Shown: positions 15,764-24,535, counted from the first letter of the stretch. The stretch is DNA of 61,101 nt from Euzebyales bacterium (GCA_013695145.1 JACDBB010000217.1:1-61101); one strand, 5' to 3'. Numbers and translations: made by a program. Notes: generated by a model not told the origin, from the sequence alone.

Positions 15764-16993
15764 TCAGCGCTGCCGCGCCTGGCCGGTCGGGTGGGCGCGC
15801 CGCGCGGCCCAGACGTGCAGGCGCCGGCCGTACGCGGAGGTCATCCCGTAGAGGACGGTCGAGGTGGCGATCACGAACGTCCCAGCGGCCCAGACGTCGT
15901 CGGTGACCGCGCCGCGCTCGCCGGCGTCGGCCAGGTAGGCCAGCGCCGCCACTCCGACCGGGCCGAAGAAGCCCAGGAAGACGGCGTCGCGCAGCTCGAC
16001 GCCCAGCGGCCGGGCCAGCGCCACGACCAGCGGCAGGCGTCGCACCAGCACGACGAAGACGGCTAGGGCGACCAGCGGCCAGCCGATCCGAGCCCAGCCC
16101 GCCCAGGGCAGGCAGGCGCCGAGCAGGGCGAACAACGGCAGGATCAGATAGAAGTTGGCCGCCTCGTCCACGTCGGCCTCCTGGTGACGGTCCTCGCTGG
16201 TCACCAGCCGCCCGTAGGCCATGCCGGCGACGAACACGGCCACCAGCGTCGAGCCCCCGAACGCTTCGGCCGTGCCGAACGCGCAGGCGGCCAGCGCCAG
16301 GCTCAGGACCAGGAACGCGGTCTGCTCGATGTGGTGGGCCTGTTCCGCGCGGCGCAGAAGGTGCCCCGTCGCCGTGCCCAACGCGCCGCCGACGACGAGG
16401 CCGACGAGCACCCCGGTCAGCCCCCGACCGAGCCCGGGGAGCATCGCCCCGGCGACCACCAGGCCGATGCCGACCTCCACGAGGGGCATGGCCAGGCCGT
16501 CGTTGGCGCCGGACTCGACGGACAGGATGACACGGATCCGCTCCGGCAGCTGCCGTTCCGCTCGGCCACCAACCACCCCGGATGCCAGCACCGGGTCAGT
16601 GGGGGCAAAGATCGCGCCCAGGAGCACCGCGTGCCCGGCCGCCACGCCGAGCAGCGGGCCGGTCACCGCAGCCATCACCGCCGTCATCACGACCATCACG
16701 AGGGTGACCAGCAGCAGGATGGGACCCGCGACCGCACGGACCTTGTCGTACGGGAAGCGCAGCGCCACACCCATGAGAGAGATCGCCAGCAACGCCTCAG
16801 CGGCGGTCGCCAGGAGCGCTCTGGCGTCGCGGGAGTCCAGATCGACGGCCCCCACGCCCACGGGCCCCAACGCGATACCGAGCAGCAACGCCAGCATCGG
16901 TCCTGAGACCGGCCAGTCCTGCAGCTTGCCGCTGATCAGACCAGCGAGCAGCGCGAGACCGCCAACCGCGGCAACGAACAGCGGGGTGCTCAC
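15764..16993 (-). CDS. CPA-type cation/proton antiporter
   Basis: Membrane antiporter of 409 residues with about twelve hydrophobic segments. The transport core shows GAIFAPTDPVLASGVV and SVESGANDGLAMPLVEV, matching the TDP and ND motifs of CPA1 Na+(K+)/H+ exchangers. There is no long cytosolic C-terminal domain. The GTG at 16993 was chosen because it opens directly on the first helix (STPLFVAAVGGLALLAGLI). It stands alone, divergent from rnd. Confidence 0.88.
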   Translation of the reverse strand: MSTPLFVAAVGGLALLAGLISGKLQDWPVSGPMLALLLGIALGPVGVGAVDLDSRDARALLATAAEALLAISLMGVALRFPYDKVRAVAGPILLLVTLVMVVMTAVMAAVTGPLLGVAAGHAVLLGAIFAPTDPVLASGVVGGRAERQLPERIRVILSVESGANDGLAMPLVEVGIGLVVAGAMLPGLGRGLTGVLVGLVVGGALGTATGHLLRRAEQAHHIEQTAFLVLSLALAACAFGTAEAFGGSTLVAVFVAGMAYGRLVTSEDRHQEADVDEAANFYLILPLFALLGACLPWAGWARIGWPLVALAVFVVLVRRLPLVVALARPLGVELRDAVFLGFFGPVGVAALAYLADAGERGAVTDDVWAAGTFVIATSTVLYGMTSAYGRRLHVWAARRAHPTGQARQR

Positions 16994-17137
16994 CCCGCGA
17001 GCGTCTCCGCAGCCCGTCCCGACCGAACATCGGCGCGTGAGATGCGCCGTTCGTGCACTCGACGCGCGTATCCTCGGCTTCGAGACCTGCCGCCGCCGCA
17101 GGCACGTTCCGGCGGCCTTGGCACGCCAGGATCGCCT

Positions 17138-18289
17138 ATGCCCCTCGAGCAGTACGCACTGGTCGACGACCCCGGCCGGCTGATCGCCGAACTCGACTCT
17201 CTGGCCGGCCTCGATCCTGTCGGTGTCGACGTGGAGCGCGCCGACTCCAACCGATACTTCCGCGCCGCCGCGCTCATCCAGGTCGGCGGGGCTGGGCGGG
17301 TCGCGCTCATCGACCCACTCGCCCTGGCCGATCTGGCGCCCCTCGAAGCCTTCCTCACCGAGCGCCTGGCGGTGTTCCACGCCCTCGAGAACGACGTGCA
17401 GCCCTTGGAGAGCCTCGGGGTGCGGATCGGACAGGTGGCCGACACGGCGATCGCCGCGGCGCTGCTCGGACTGCCGACCGGGCTGGAGAGCCTGCTCTTC
17501 GAGCTCCTCGGCGTCGAGCTCGCGGCCGACAAGTCGGCCATGCAGCGGGCCGACTGGGAGGCCCGCCCCATGGAGGAGGGGATGCTTGCCTACGCCGCCG
17601 CCGATGTCGCCGATCTGCCCGCGCTGTGGGCTGACCTCGACGTTCGGCTGCACGCCGCCGGCCGCTTCGACTGGTACGTCGAGGAGCTGGCCGCGCGACT
17701 CGCCCAGCCCGCCGTGGAGGACCGGCGAGACTGGCGCCGGACGCGGGGCATCGGCCGTCTCGACACCGCTGCGCTCGCCAGGGTCCGGGCGCTGTGGGAC
17801 ATCCGTGAGACGCTGGCCAAGACGACCGACACCGCACCGGGACGCATCGCCAGCGACAAGACGCTCGTCGACCTGGCCACGAACCCGCCGAAGGCGACCC
17901 GTGAGCTCGGCCGCCGTGGCATGCGCCGCCAGGCGGTGCGCGACTTCGGCGACGCCCTGCTCACCGCGCTGGCCGACGTCAGTGACGCCCCGTCCGCCGA
18001 CGTCGCACCGCGCACGTCGCGGCGCGTGACCGACGAGGATCGATCCCAGGCCGACCGCTTGCGGGTCCTGCGCGCCCGCAGGGCCGAGGAGCTGGGCATC
18101 GAGGCGGGCGTGCTGTGCCCGAGCCGCGTGCTGATGACCGCTGTGCTCACGGATCCGACGACGCCCGAGCAGCTACGGGCGGCGCTGGACCTGCGCGACT
18201 GGCAGTGGGACCAGCTGGCCGATGTGTTCGGCGAGGCGTTGGACTTCGGCAGCGAGGGAACGGGTGCCGGGGAGGAACCCACCGCCTGA
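17138..18289 (+). CDS. rnd: ribonuclease D-like 3'-5' exonuclease with HRDC
   Basis: 383 residues. The DEDDy exonuclease fold is visible: D31 and E33 in VGVDVERADSNRYF, Asp in FHALENDVQPLESLG, and Tyr/Asp in MLAYAAADVADLPAL. An HRDC domain follows (RVRALWDIRETLAKTTDTAPGR... about 210-290) and then a second helical domain. RNase D trims the 3' ends of tRNAs and other small RNAs. ATG at 17138 opens the family. Followed 19 nt later by the dehydratase gene, so likely the first gene of a three-gene operon. Confidence 0.92.
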   Translation: MPLEQYALVDDPGRLIAELDSLAGLDPVGVDVERADSNRYFRAAALIQVGGAGRVALIDPLALADLAPLEAFLTERLAVFHALENDVQPLESLGVRIGQVADTAIAAALLGLPTGLESLLFELLGVELAADKSAMQRADWEARPMEEGMLAYAAADVADLPALWADLDVRLHAAGRFDWYVEELAARLAQPAVEDRRDWRRTRGIGRLDTAALARVRALWDIRETLAKTTDTAPGRIASDKTLVDLATNPPKATRELGRRGMRRQAVRDFGDALLTALADVSDAPSADVAPRTSRRVTDEDRSQADRLRVLRARRAEELGIEAGVLCPSRVLMTAVLTDPTTPEQLRAALDLRDWQWDQLADVFGEALDFGSEGTGAGEEPTA

Positions 18290-18308
18290 CGCTGAGGAGC
18301 CAGACGCC

Positions 18309-18596
18309 ATGGCCGACCTGCTCAACCCAGATGCCTTGCACACCGACCTCAACGAGCTGGACGACTGGCACGGCGACACCTCGGCGATCCACAAGACGTA
18401 CGTCTTCGATGACTTCGCGGGCGCGATCGCCTTCACCAACCGCGCCGCGCAGGTCGCCGAGGGCATGGACCACCACCCCGACATCGACATCCGCTGGAAC
18501 AAGGTGACCACGACCATCTCCAGCCACGCGGCCGGCGGGGTCACCGAGCAGTGCGTCGAGCTCGCGCGCGGGCTCGACGGCGTCGCCCGAGGGTGA
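18309..18596 (+). CDS. pterin-4a-carbinolamine dehydratase
   Basis: 95-residue enzyme that dehydrates 4a-hydroxytetrahydrobiopterin, normally to recycle the cofactor of aromatic amino-acid hydroxylases. The family core is seen in FTNRAAQVAEGMDHHPDIDIRWNKV and TISSHAAGGVTEQCVELA, including the catalytic His pair. No aromatic hydroxylase is nearby, as is common in bacteria where its role is unclear. GAGGAG lies before the ATG, and its stop overlaps the start of the next gene. Confidence 0.92.
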   Translation: MADLLNPDALHTDLNELDDWHGDTSAIHKTYVFDDFAGAIAFTNRAAQVAEGMDHHPDIDIRWNKVTTTISSHAAGGVTEQCVELARGLDGVARG

Positions 18597-19462
18597 GCGG
18601 CCACACGCCATGGAACGAGGTCGGCGACCGCGTCTACCGCCGCCGCTACACCTCCTTCGACCTCAACGTCGGCCTGGTGCTCGGTGAGGGCCAGGCCCTG
18701 CTCGTCGACACACGGGCGGGCGAGGCCCAGGCGCGCGCGCTGAGGGATGAGGTCCGTGCGGTCACGCGGCTGCCGGTGCGCACCGTGGTGAACACCCACG
18801 CCCACTTCGACCACTGCTTCGGCAACATCGTCTTCAGCGACGCCGTGGTGTGGGCGCACGAGGTCGCCGCCCGAGGGCTGTCGCGCTACGGCGAGCTGCA
18901 GCGCCGGTTGATGCTCGACGCCGCGAAGAGGCGGGCCGCTGCCGGCGACCAGGACGCGGCGGCGCTGGCGGCCGACCTGGAGGCCACCCGCCTGCGGCCG
19001 CCGGACCGGACCCTGCGGGACGCCGCGGCCCTCGACATCGGCGGACGCCGCGTCGAGCTGGCGTTCCTTGGGCGCGGCCACACCGGCGGGGACCTGGTCG
19101 TGACCGTGCCGGACACGGGCCTGGTGCTGGCGGGCGACCTCGTCGAGGAGGGAGCGGCGCCGGGGTTCGACGACGCCTGGCCGCTGGCATGGCCCGGGAC
19201 GCTGGGCCGGTTGTCCGCGCTGGTTGCGGACCGGACCGTCGTGCCCGGCCACGGGGACATCGTCGACGCGGCCTTCGTGCGCGGGCAGCGGGAGGAGGTG
19301 ACCGCGGTCGCGGCGGCGGTCAAGGGGGTGCTCGACGGCGAGGCGGACGCCGACGCGGTGTGCGTCGCCGGCCCCTACCCCGAGCCGGTCATGCGCACGG
19401 CCATGGAACGGGCACGGGACACCGCCGAGGGCATCGACCGACGTGTCCTCCCCGACCGGTAG
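18593..19462 (+). CDS. metallo-beta-lactamase-fold hydrolase
   Basis: 289-residue enzyme of the MBL superfamily. The zinc motif HAHFDH is followed by a helical insert (about residues 95-140), FLGRGHTGGDLVV, LVLAGDLVEEG and the last His in VVPGHGDIVD, giving a full set of metal ligands. The layout is closest to quinoprotein-relay/class B-like MBL hydrolases, but the substrate cannot be told. GTG at 18593 overlaps the dehydratase stop (GTGA), so the two are translated together. Confidence 0.88.
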   Translation: MSGHTPWNEVGDRVYRRRYTSFDLNVGLVLGEGQALLVDTRAGEAQARALRDEVRAVTRLPVRTVVNTHAHFDHCFGNIVFSDAVVWAHEVAARGLSRYGELQRRLMLDAAKRRAAAGDQDAAALAADLEATRLRPPDRTLRDAAALDIGGRRVELAFLGRGHTGGDLVVTVPDTGLVLAGDLVEEGAAPGFDDAWPLAWPGTLGRLSALVADRTVVPGHGDIVDAAFVRGQREEVTAVAAAVKGVLDGEADADAVCVAGPYPEPVMRTAMERARDTAEGIDRRVLPDR

Positions 19463-19489
19463 CCAGCGGAGCAGCGGGAGGCCGGTTGT

Positions 19490-19510
19490 GGCCATCGCGG
19501 AGCGATGGCC
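19490..19510 (+). repeat. GGCCATCGC hairpin repeat, copy 2
   Basis: GGCCATCGC-GGA-GCGATGGCC preceded by GGTTGT, the same lead-in as copy 5. It begins 28 nt after the MBL-fold gene and may terminate it. Confidence 0.65.
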
Positions 19511-19564
19511 ATGAGGACCTGAGACTGCTCGACCCGAACGTTCGGCTGATCCCCGTCTGAGCGC

Positions 19565-19785
19565 CGCACAGGCTGTCGCAGAATCCGAGTTCGCGGGCTC
19601 TGGCGTGGGCAGTACCCGGGTTCGGATGTCACGACGGGCAGCGCTTGTGGCGGGAAACTCGCTGGCGAGCGAGAAACCCGCGGCGCAGACCTTGGCGGTG
19701 TCCGAAACACCCTGTACCTCATTCGACGCTGGCAGGAAACTCTCTGTCCAGCGAGTTCCCAACCGCTATCGCGACAGCCTGCGCA
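19565..19785. mobile_element. MITE-like element candidate
   Basis: CAGGCTGTCGC (19569-19579) and its exact inverse (19771-19781) bracket 213 bp, flanked by CGCA on both sides (19565-19568 and 19782-19785) like a 4-bp target duplication. Inside are two inverted copies of a shorter repeat (GGGAAACTCGCTGG near 19651 and its inverse near 19753). No transposase is encoded. The rest of the 19463-19856 interval holds only hairpin copy 2. The open frame at 19605-19868 has no family resemblance and is rejected. Confidence 0.4.
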
Positions 19786-19856
19786 GCCCGAGTAAGCCAG
19801 CCCCCTGTTTGATGCCGGCGAGGGACGCAGCGAATGCTCGGGCCGAGGCGACCGGA

Positions 19857-20849
19857 TCAGGCGGGTAGGCGTCCTATCAGGGAGCACAGTTCATCCCAGG
19901 ACTGCTCGTCGTCCAGGCTGCCCGAGTGGGGCCCCCGAAACCGGCTGACGTACGCGGCGATGTCAGCGAGATCCCATCGGATGCGGTAGAGCTCGAGCGT
20001 CGGCGGCAGGGGCGTCGTTCCGGTGGCGTCCGCGTAGGCGCCGATCACGGACCCATCACCTGGGTCAAGGCTCCACAGGTCACGTTCCGGTGGAGCGAGC
20101 AGGACGGTGTCCCAGTCGATGAGGACCCAGCCCGCGGACGTGAGCATCGTGTTGCCAGGATGGGGTTCGCCATGGGTGAGGACCATTCGGCCCGGCCGTC
20201 CGCGGATCTCCTTGACGAGGCCGTCGTGGCGAGCGAGCAGCTGTCGGACCCCTTCCGCGTTCTCGGCGAGCAGCGCCGAGGTCAGGCTCGCGTACGGCCC
20301 GTCCTGCAAGCGGACGCCGTTGTGGTCGCTGGTCAGCTCCAGCTCGTCTCGATGCGGGACGGCGAAGTCGTCTGCCATGGCGTGTCGGCTCGCCGCTGTC
20401 GGCGCGGTGTGGAGGGCGACGATGAGATCGAGCACGCCGCGCCGGTGCACCGGCGTCGGAAAGGCGCCCCAGGAATAGCTCTGGCCGTCGACGTAGGGGT
20501 AGAGCGCGACACCGAACCGACGGTCCATGCGCACCAATGGCTCACCGGCAAGTGTGGGGATCGGCGCCACGACGAAGGCGGCTCCCGAATCGCGCAGATC
20601 CATGGCCGTGGCCAGGGCAGCTCGTAGCCGGCCGAATGCGGCAGCCTCCGGCTCGTTCACGGACTGCCTCTTGCCGTCGAGGTCATCCACTGTGAGAAAC
20701 CAACGGACTCCGTCGGCGTCGATCACCTCCCAATGGTGACTGCCGAAGCCGACAGCTCGGTAGTCGATCGCAGTGACCGCTAGGCCCCAGCCGTCGCTGA
20801 GCACCCCCACCAGGGCCTCGTCGGCCAAGCCATCCGGCTGCGTCAGCAC
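19857..20849 (-). CDS. aminoglycoside phosphotransferase-like kinase
   Basis: 330-residue protein of the APH/choline kinase-like fold. Catalytic loop LTHGEPHPGNTM (HGxxHxxN) and metal-binding VLIDWDTVLLAPPERDLW are both intact. The N-lobe is seen in GFGSHHWEVIDADGVRWFLTVDD. Substrate unknown: members phosphorylate antibiotics, homoserine, choline or sugars, and resistance should not be assumed. GTG at 20849 was preferred to the TTG at 20855 because AGG lies 8 nt before it. Confidence 0.75.
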   Translation of the reverse strand: MLTQPDGLADEALVGVLSDGWGLAVTAIDYRAVGFGSHHWEVIDADGVRWFLTVDDLDGKRQSVNEPEAAAFGRLRAALATAMDLRDSGAAFVVAPIPTLAGEPLVRMDRRFGVALYPYVDGQSYSWGAFPTPVHRRGVLDLIVALHTAPTAASRHAMADDFAVPHRDELELTSDHNGVRLQDGPYASLTSALLAENAEGVRQLLARHDGLVKEIRGRPGRMVLTHGEPHPGNTMLTSAGWVLIDWDTVLLAPPERDLWSLDPGDGSVIGAYADATGTTPLPPTLELYRIRWDLADIAAYVSRFRGPHSGSLDDEQSWDELCSLIGRLPA

Positions 20850-20963
20850 TACCAAAGCCTAAACCGACGGGCTCAGTCGAGCCCTGTCGTTCGTGCAGCT
20901 CGTGGAGTGCGGAAGGGACGTGGACCACCGGCCCGTACAGGCGGTCGCCTCCCGTGGCGGGCT

Positions 20964-21905
20964 CTACCAGGAGGCGAGGACGCGGCAGGGACCGCCAGAG
21001 CCCTCTTCCCAGGGCACGAGTCCCACGAACAGCATGGCACCCCGCGGCGGCATGCTGTCCAGGTTGGCCAAGGCCTCCAGCCCCCAGCGGTCGGCTCGGC
21101 CCAGCACCTCGTGGACGGGGAAGGTCGTGGAGTCGCCGGGATCGGTGCTCAGCGTGTCGACCCCCACGCCGACGATGTCCCTGCGGGTGATGAGCAGCTC
21201 GCACGCCTCCGCGTCGAAGCCCGGAAAGTTGAACGGGAACTCGTCCAGGCGCTGCGTGCCCCGGAAGGCGAGGTCACCATCGTTCCAGCGGGCTGCCCAT
21301 CCGGAGTTCATGAGGACCGCCGCACCCCGCGGGATCCGGCCGTGGCGCCGCTCGAAGGCCATCACGTCCTCTACGGTGACGACCGCGTTGGGGTCGCGCG
21401 CCGCCTTGCGGCGGATGTCGATGACGACGGCGGGGGCCATCAACTCAGCCGCTGTGATGTCCGGTGACAGCCGGCCCCCGCCGATCACGTGGCCCGGGGC
21501 ATCCATGTGCGTGCCGACGTGCTCGGTGAATGTCCAGCGGTTGTTGTAGAAGCCGAACTCGCCGACGGGGGCGGGCGGCTGGAAGTTCTCCCTGTTCGGC
21601 TTCTCGTCGCCGTACGTAGGCATGTCGGTGGCGAAGACGTGCGTGAGGTCGACAGTCCGTCGACGTTTGCCCCGCCCGAGACCTGGAGGCGTGGCAGGTG
21701 GGCCGCCGACCGGCTTGGCGTGTGCGGGGACTGTCGGCAGCAGCGCGGCTGCGGCTGCGGCCATGCCAGCGCCGAGCACCGTCCGGCGCGAGAGTCCCTG
21801 GCCGTGATGGCACGTGCTCACCGGCGCTGCGTCCTCCCGCGACGGAGCGATCGCGGGGTGGTGGTGCTCGGGGCGGAGGGTCTCACGTGTTCCAGCAAGG
21901 CACAT
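20964..21905 (-). CDS. Tat-exported cyclase-family (kynurenine formamidase-like) hydrolase
   Basis: 313-residue enzyme. A Tat signal lies unusually far in (SRRTVLGAGMAAAAAALLPTVPAHA, about residues 38-63), after a His-rich start. The mature part begins RRRTVDLTHVFATDMPTYG and contains the metal motif HVGTHMDAPGH of the cyclase/KynB family, which hydrolyses N-formylkynurenine or related amides. Export and a separate substrate are likely; no kynurenine genes are nearby. ATG at 21905 has GGGGAG upstream. Confidence 0.85.
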   Translation of the reverse strand: MCLAGTRETLRPEHHHPAIAPSREDAAPVSTCHHGQGLSRRTVLGAGMAAAAAALLPTVPAHAKPVGGPPATPPGLGRGKRRRTVDLTHVFATDMPTYGDEKPNRENFQPPAPVGEFGFYNNRWTFTEHVGTHMDAPGHVIGGGRLSPDITAAELMAPAVVIDIRRKAARDPNAVVTVEDVMAFERRHGRIPRGAAVLMNSGWAARWNDGDLAFRGTQRLDEFPFNFPGFDAEACELLITRRDIVGVGVDTLSTDPGDSTTFPVHEVLGRADRWGLEALANLDSMPPRGAMLFVGLVPWEEGSGGPCRVLASW

Positions 21906-22081
21906 GGTGGTCTCCCCACGTCGTCGACGGCTGGCTGCAGCGAGATTCTGCAACCCACGCCGCCACCTCACAAGGGCACGCTGGTTCGCAAGCCCCATCG
22001 CCCGCGCGACGGCGGGGTCTCCAGCCCTCCCAGGACGCCGGCGCGACGGCACGCGGATCAACTGGCTCCGCGCTACCGCCG

Positions 22082-22124
22082 CCTGCGGGAATACGCCACC
22101 ACCCGGGGAGCGAACTCCCGCAGG
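22082..22124 (-). terminator. 9-bp hairpin downstream of the PIN-like gene
   Basis: CCTGCGGGA (22082-22090) pairs with TCCCGCAGG (22116-22124). It lies 46 nt after the PIN-like gene on its strand and upstream of the cyclase gene. Nothing else was found in 21906-22169. Confidence 0.35.
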
Positions 22125-22169
22125 TGCGCCGCTCATCCCGGGGCCGGCCGCGCGGGCCAATCTCACCGG

Positions 22170-22538
22170 TCATCCGGATCCAGAGGTAAGCCAGCGGATC
22201 CAGCCGGTGCCGTCGTCGTCCGGGCTCGGTGTCAGTGCTCGCTCCAGTGCTGCGATCGCCTGGCTGACGAACAGATCGTGCCCGTGGCCAGAGAAGGTCT
22301 CGTTGGTGAAGAGCAGCAGGCCGTGGTGGCTGTCGCCGGCCTCGATGCGACGCTGGTGGTATCTGAAGAAGTCCGCGACGTTGTCGGTCACGACCGCGCG
22401 GCGCTCGTCGTGTGCACAAGACAACAGCACGCAGTCGTCGATGCCACGCAGGTGGACCTGACCGGGGTCCTGGACCGCTACGGCGTCGTGGCCGCGGTGG
22501 CATAGCTGCTCCGCGACTTCGAGCATCTGACCGCTCAT
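22170..22538 (-). CDS. PIN-like (DUF5615-type) protein, N-terminally truncated
   Basis: 122 residues. VAEQLCHRGHDAVAVQDPGQVHLRGIDDCVLL, AVVTDNVADFF and GLLLFTNETF match PIN-like nuclease-fold proteins of toxin-antitoxin type. Family members normally begin with a beta-strand carrying the first catalytic Asp (LLLDE or LLVDAD); here the protein starts MSGQMLEV and that strand is missing. The start codon (ATG 22538, GGGGGAAG upstream) lies inside the antisense of an IS256-type transposase remnant, so the insertion probably replaced the true 5' end. No antitoxin is adjacent. It may be inactive. Confidence 0.65.
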   Translation of the reverse strand: MSGQMLEVAEQLCHRGHDAVAVQDPGQVHLRGIDDCVLLSCAHDERRAVVTDNVADFFRYHQRRIEAGDSHHGLLLFTNETFSGHGHDLFVSQAIAALERALTPSPDDDGTGWIRWLTSGSG

Positions 22539-22889
22539 CTGCACTTCCCCCGCGGCCACTGGCGGCGGATCCGCCACTCCAACCTGATCGAGCGGACCTT
22601 CGGGGAGACCCGCCGGAGGGTGAAGGTGATCGGCCGGCTGCCCGGCGAGCGTTCGTGCCTGTCGTTGGTGTGGGCGGTGCTGGACCGCGCGACCGGCGGC
22701 TGGCGTGGTGTCACCGTCACGCCCGCCGACGCGCGGCTGCTGCAACGACGCCGCAGCGAGCTCGAGCAGGCCGTCCACGCCCGGCAGGCCACCGCCGATG
22801 GCGCACGAGCCGAGCCCGATGCCGCCCTCGCCGAGGCCGCCCGACGGGCGAGCGGGCCGCCTGACGCGACGACCATCAACCATGGTTGA
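22503..22889 (+). pseudogene. IS256-family (mutator) transposase, C-terminal remnant
   Basis: After a TAG, the frame reads LRDFEHLTAHLHFPRGHW, RIRHSNLIERTFGETRRRVKVIGRLPGE and SLVWAVLDRATGGWRG, the C-terminal end of IS256-type transposases, followed by a diverged Ala-rich tail to 22889. The N-terminal two thirds with the first two acidic residues of the DDE triad are missing, so it is dead. Its left edge meets the PIN-like gene at about 22505-22540. Confidence 0.75.
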
Positions 22890-22922
22890 CGGCCTTCCCG
22901 GCCGTCGGCCATGGTGGCGGGC

Positions 22923-23156
22923 GTGACCGACCAGACCGAGGACGCCCTCGCCGCGCTGGCCGACGTGACCGGCCAGCTCGGCGCGCTGCACGCCCGCCAG
23001 GACGCCCTGGTCGCTCGTGCGCGCGCCGACGGCGCGTCGTGGGCGCAGGTAGCCGAGGCGCTCGGCGTCAGCGCCCAGGCCGCGCACAAGCGCTACCGCG
23101 ACGTCAAGCTCGACCGGACCGGCCGCGCGTGGAAGGACCGGCGCCTGCCGCTGTGA
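22923..23156 (+). CDS. small helix-turn-helix protein
   Basis: 77-residue protein: a helical N-terminal half (TEDALAALADVTGQLGALHARQDALVARA) and a sigma-type HTH (ASWAQVAEALGVSAQAAHKRYRD). Such proteins are common in actinobacteria, are likely DNA-binding, and have no known target. GTG at 22923 or ATG at 22911 could be the start; there is no strong ribosome binding site for either. A GACGGCC/GGCCGTC hairpin (22888-22906) lies just upstream. It survives between two pseudogenes. Confidence 0.6.
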   Translation: MTDQTEDALAALADVTGQLGALHARQDALVARARADGASWAQVAEALGVSAQAAHKRYRDVKLDRTGRAWKDRRLPL

Positions 23157-23256
23157 CCGGCGGCGCCGGCGTGCCTGCGCTGCCTCGTCCCACCCCTCCG
23201 CTACGCTGCTGCCAGGAGCCTGCGGTCGCCGCTTTTACACCAGACCCTGGACGCCA

Positions 23257-23539
23257 CCGCACCCTCGCGCTGGCCGTCGGAGCGCTGATCGGCCGCCGTG
23301 CCGTTGCCCTCGCCGTGACCGCGGTGGCCGCCGTAGCCGCCTATCTCGGCAACACCCTGGCGCGGCAGGTCGACGCCCTGTCGTGGCTGGAGCCGCTGTC
23401 TCCGTTCCGGTACTACTCCGGCGGCGAGCCCTTGCGAAACGGCTTCCAGGCCGGCGACGCCGCCATCCTGGCCGTCATCTCGCTCGTGCTGGTCACGATC
23501 GGCGCGTTCGCGTTCAGCCGGCGTGACGTGGCGGTGTGA
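23257..23539 (+). pseudogene. ABC-2 type permease, C-terminal remnant
   Basis: The frame encodes LALAVGALIGRRAVALAV, then SWLEPLSPFRYYSGGEPLRNG and a final helix ending FSRRDVAV, the end of an actinobacterial ABC-2 exporter permease. There is no start codon or ribosome binding site and the other helices and the ATPase are absent. It adds to the decayed patch that starts at the IS256 remnant. Confidence 0.6.
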
Positions 23540-23553
23540 ACGGCTGAGCGGCC

Positions 23554-24522
23554 TCAGCGGAGGAGCGCCACAGGCAGGCGGCGCAGCTCGGCGGGAAGCG
23601 CGAAGTGCATGTCCTCCTCCACGACGTCGAGCAGCTCAACCTCCGCACCGCCTGGTCGGGCGCGCAGCGCGGCGATGACCTCGTCGATGAGCACCTCGGG
23701 GGCGCTGGCGCCTGAGGTGAGCCCCACGGTCTCCACACCCTCCAGCCACGACGGCTCGATGTGGTCGGCCCGGTCGACCAGCTCTGCCCTGGCCACGCCT
23801 TGGTCGCGGGCCACCTCGACCATGCGCAGGGAGTTCGAGGAGGTCTCCGACCCGACCACAAGGACCAGGTCGCTGCGCTCGGCGAGGACCTTGGTCGCGT
23901 CCTGCCGGTTCGTGGTCGCGTAGCAGATGTCGTCGCCCTTCGGCCCTTTGGCGTTGGGGTAGGCGGCGCGGATGGCGGCGACGACCGCGCCGGCCTCGTC
24001 GACCGACAGGGTGGTCTGGGTCGCGTAGGCGACCCGGTCCGGGTCGGGTAGGTCGAGCGCCGCAACGTCCTGTGGGGTCTCGACGAGGTGCACCGCGTCG
24101 GGCGCGTTCCCGGTGGTGCCGACGACCTCCTGGTGGCCGGCATGGCCGATCAGGATGATGTCGTAGCCGGCTTGCGCGTACTGGCGGACCTCGAAATGGA
24201 CCTTGGTGACCAGGGGACACGTCGCGTCGATCGACCGCAGGCCAAGGTCGCGTGCGTTCGCCTTCACCGACGGGGCGACCCCATGCGCGCTGAAGACGAT
24301 GATCCCGTCCGCGGGAACCTCCGACTCGTCCTCGACGAACACCGCGCCCTTGCGCTCCAGGGTCTCGACCACCCAGGTGTTGTGCACGATCGCGTGCCGC
24401 ACGTAGACCGGCGGCCCGTAGTGCTCCAGCGCCAGCTCCACGATCTCGATCGCCCTGTCCACACCAGCGCAGAACCCGCGCGGCGCGGCGAGCAACACCT
24501 TCAGAGGAGTCGTAGTGGACAC
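23554..24522 (-). CDS. ispH: 4-hydroxy-3-methylbut-2-enyl diphosphate reductase
   Basis: Final enzyme of the MEP isoprenoid pathway, reducing HMBPP to IPP and DMAPP with a [4Fe-4S] cluster. 322 residues. The three cluster cysteines lie in APRGFCAGVDRA, DATCPLVTKVH and DICYATTNRQDA. HNTWVV, FSAHGV, GHAGHQEVVGT and SETSSNSLRMVEVA are further family blocks. The GTG start is preceded by TACACT ending exactly 7 nt before, with no Shine-Dalgarno, so the mRNA is probably leaderless. It is divergent from the Trk operon with 98 bp between starts. It supplies precursors for the cis-prenyltransferase at 48 kb. Confidence 0.96.
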   Translation of the reverse strand: MSTTTPLKVLLAAPRGFCAGVDRAIEIVELALEHYGPPVYVRHAIVHNTWVVETLERKGAVFVEDESEVPADGIIVFSAHGVAPSVKANARDLGLRSIDATCPLVTKVHFEVRQYAQAGYDIILIGHAGHQEVVGTTGNAPDAVHLVETPQDVAALDLPDPDRVAYATQTTLSVDEAGAVVAAIRAAYPNAKGPKGDDICYATTNRQDATKVLAERSDLVLVVGSETSSNSLRMVEVARDQGVARAELVDRADHIEPSWLEGVETVGLTSGASAPEVLIDEVIAALRARPGGAEVELLDVVEEDMHFALPAELRRLPVALLR

Positions 24523-24529
24523 ATCGCCC

Positions 24530-24535
24530 AGTGTA
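24530..24535 (-). promoter_or_regulatory. -10 box TACACT of ispH
   Basis: Ends 7 nt before the ispH GTG, the canonical distance for a leaderless transcript. Confidence 0.55.

Noticed and set aside
19605-19868. 87-codon plus-strand ORF
   Set aside because: Lies within the MITE-like element and its composition follows the inverted repeats; no ribosome binding site.
19857-20849. Aminoglycoside resistance gene
   Set aside because: The kinase fold is clear but the substrate is not; the family is broad and there is no resistance context.
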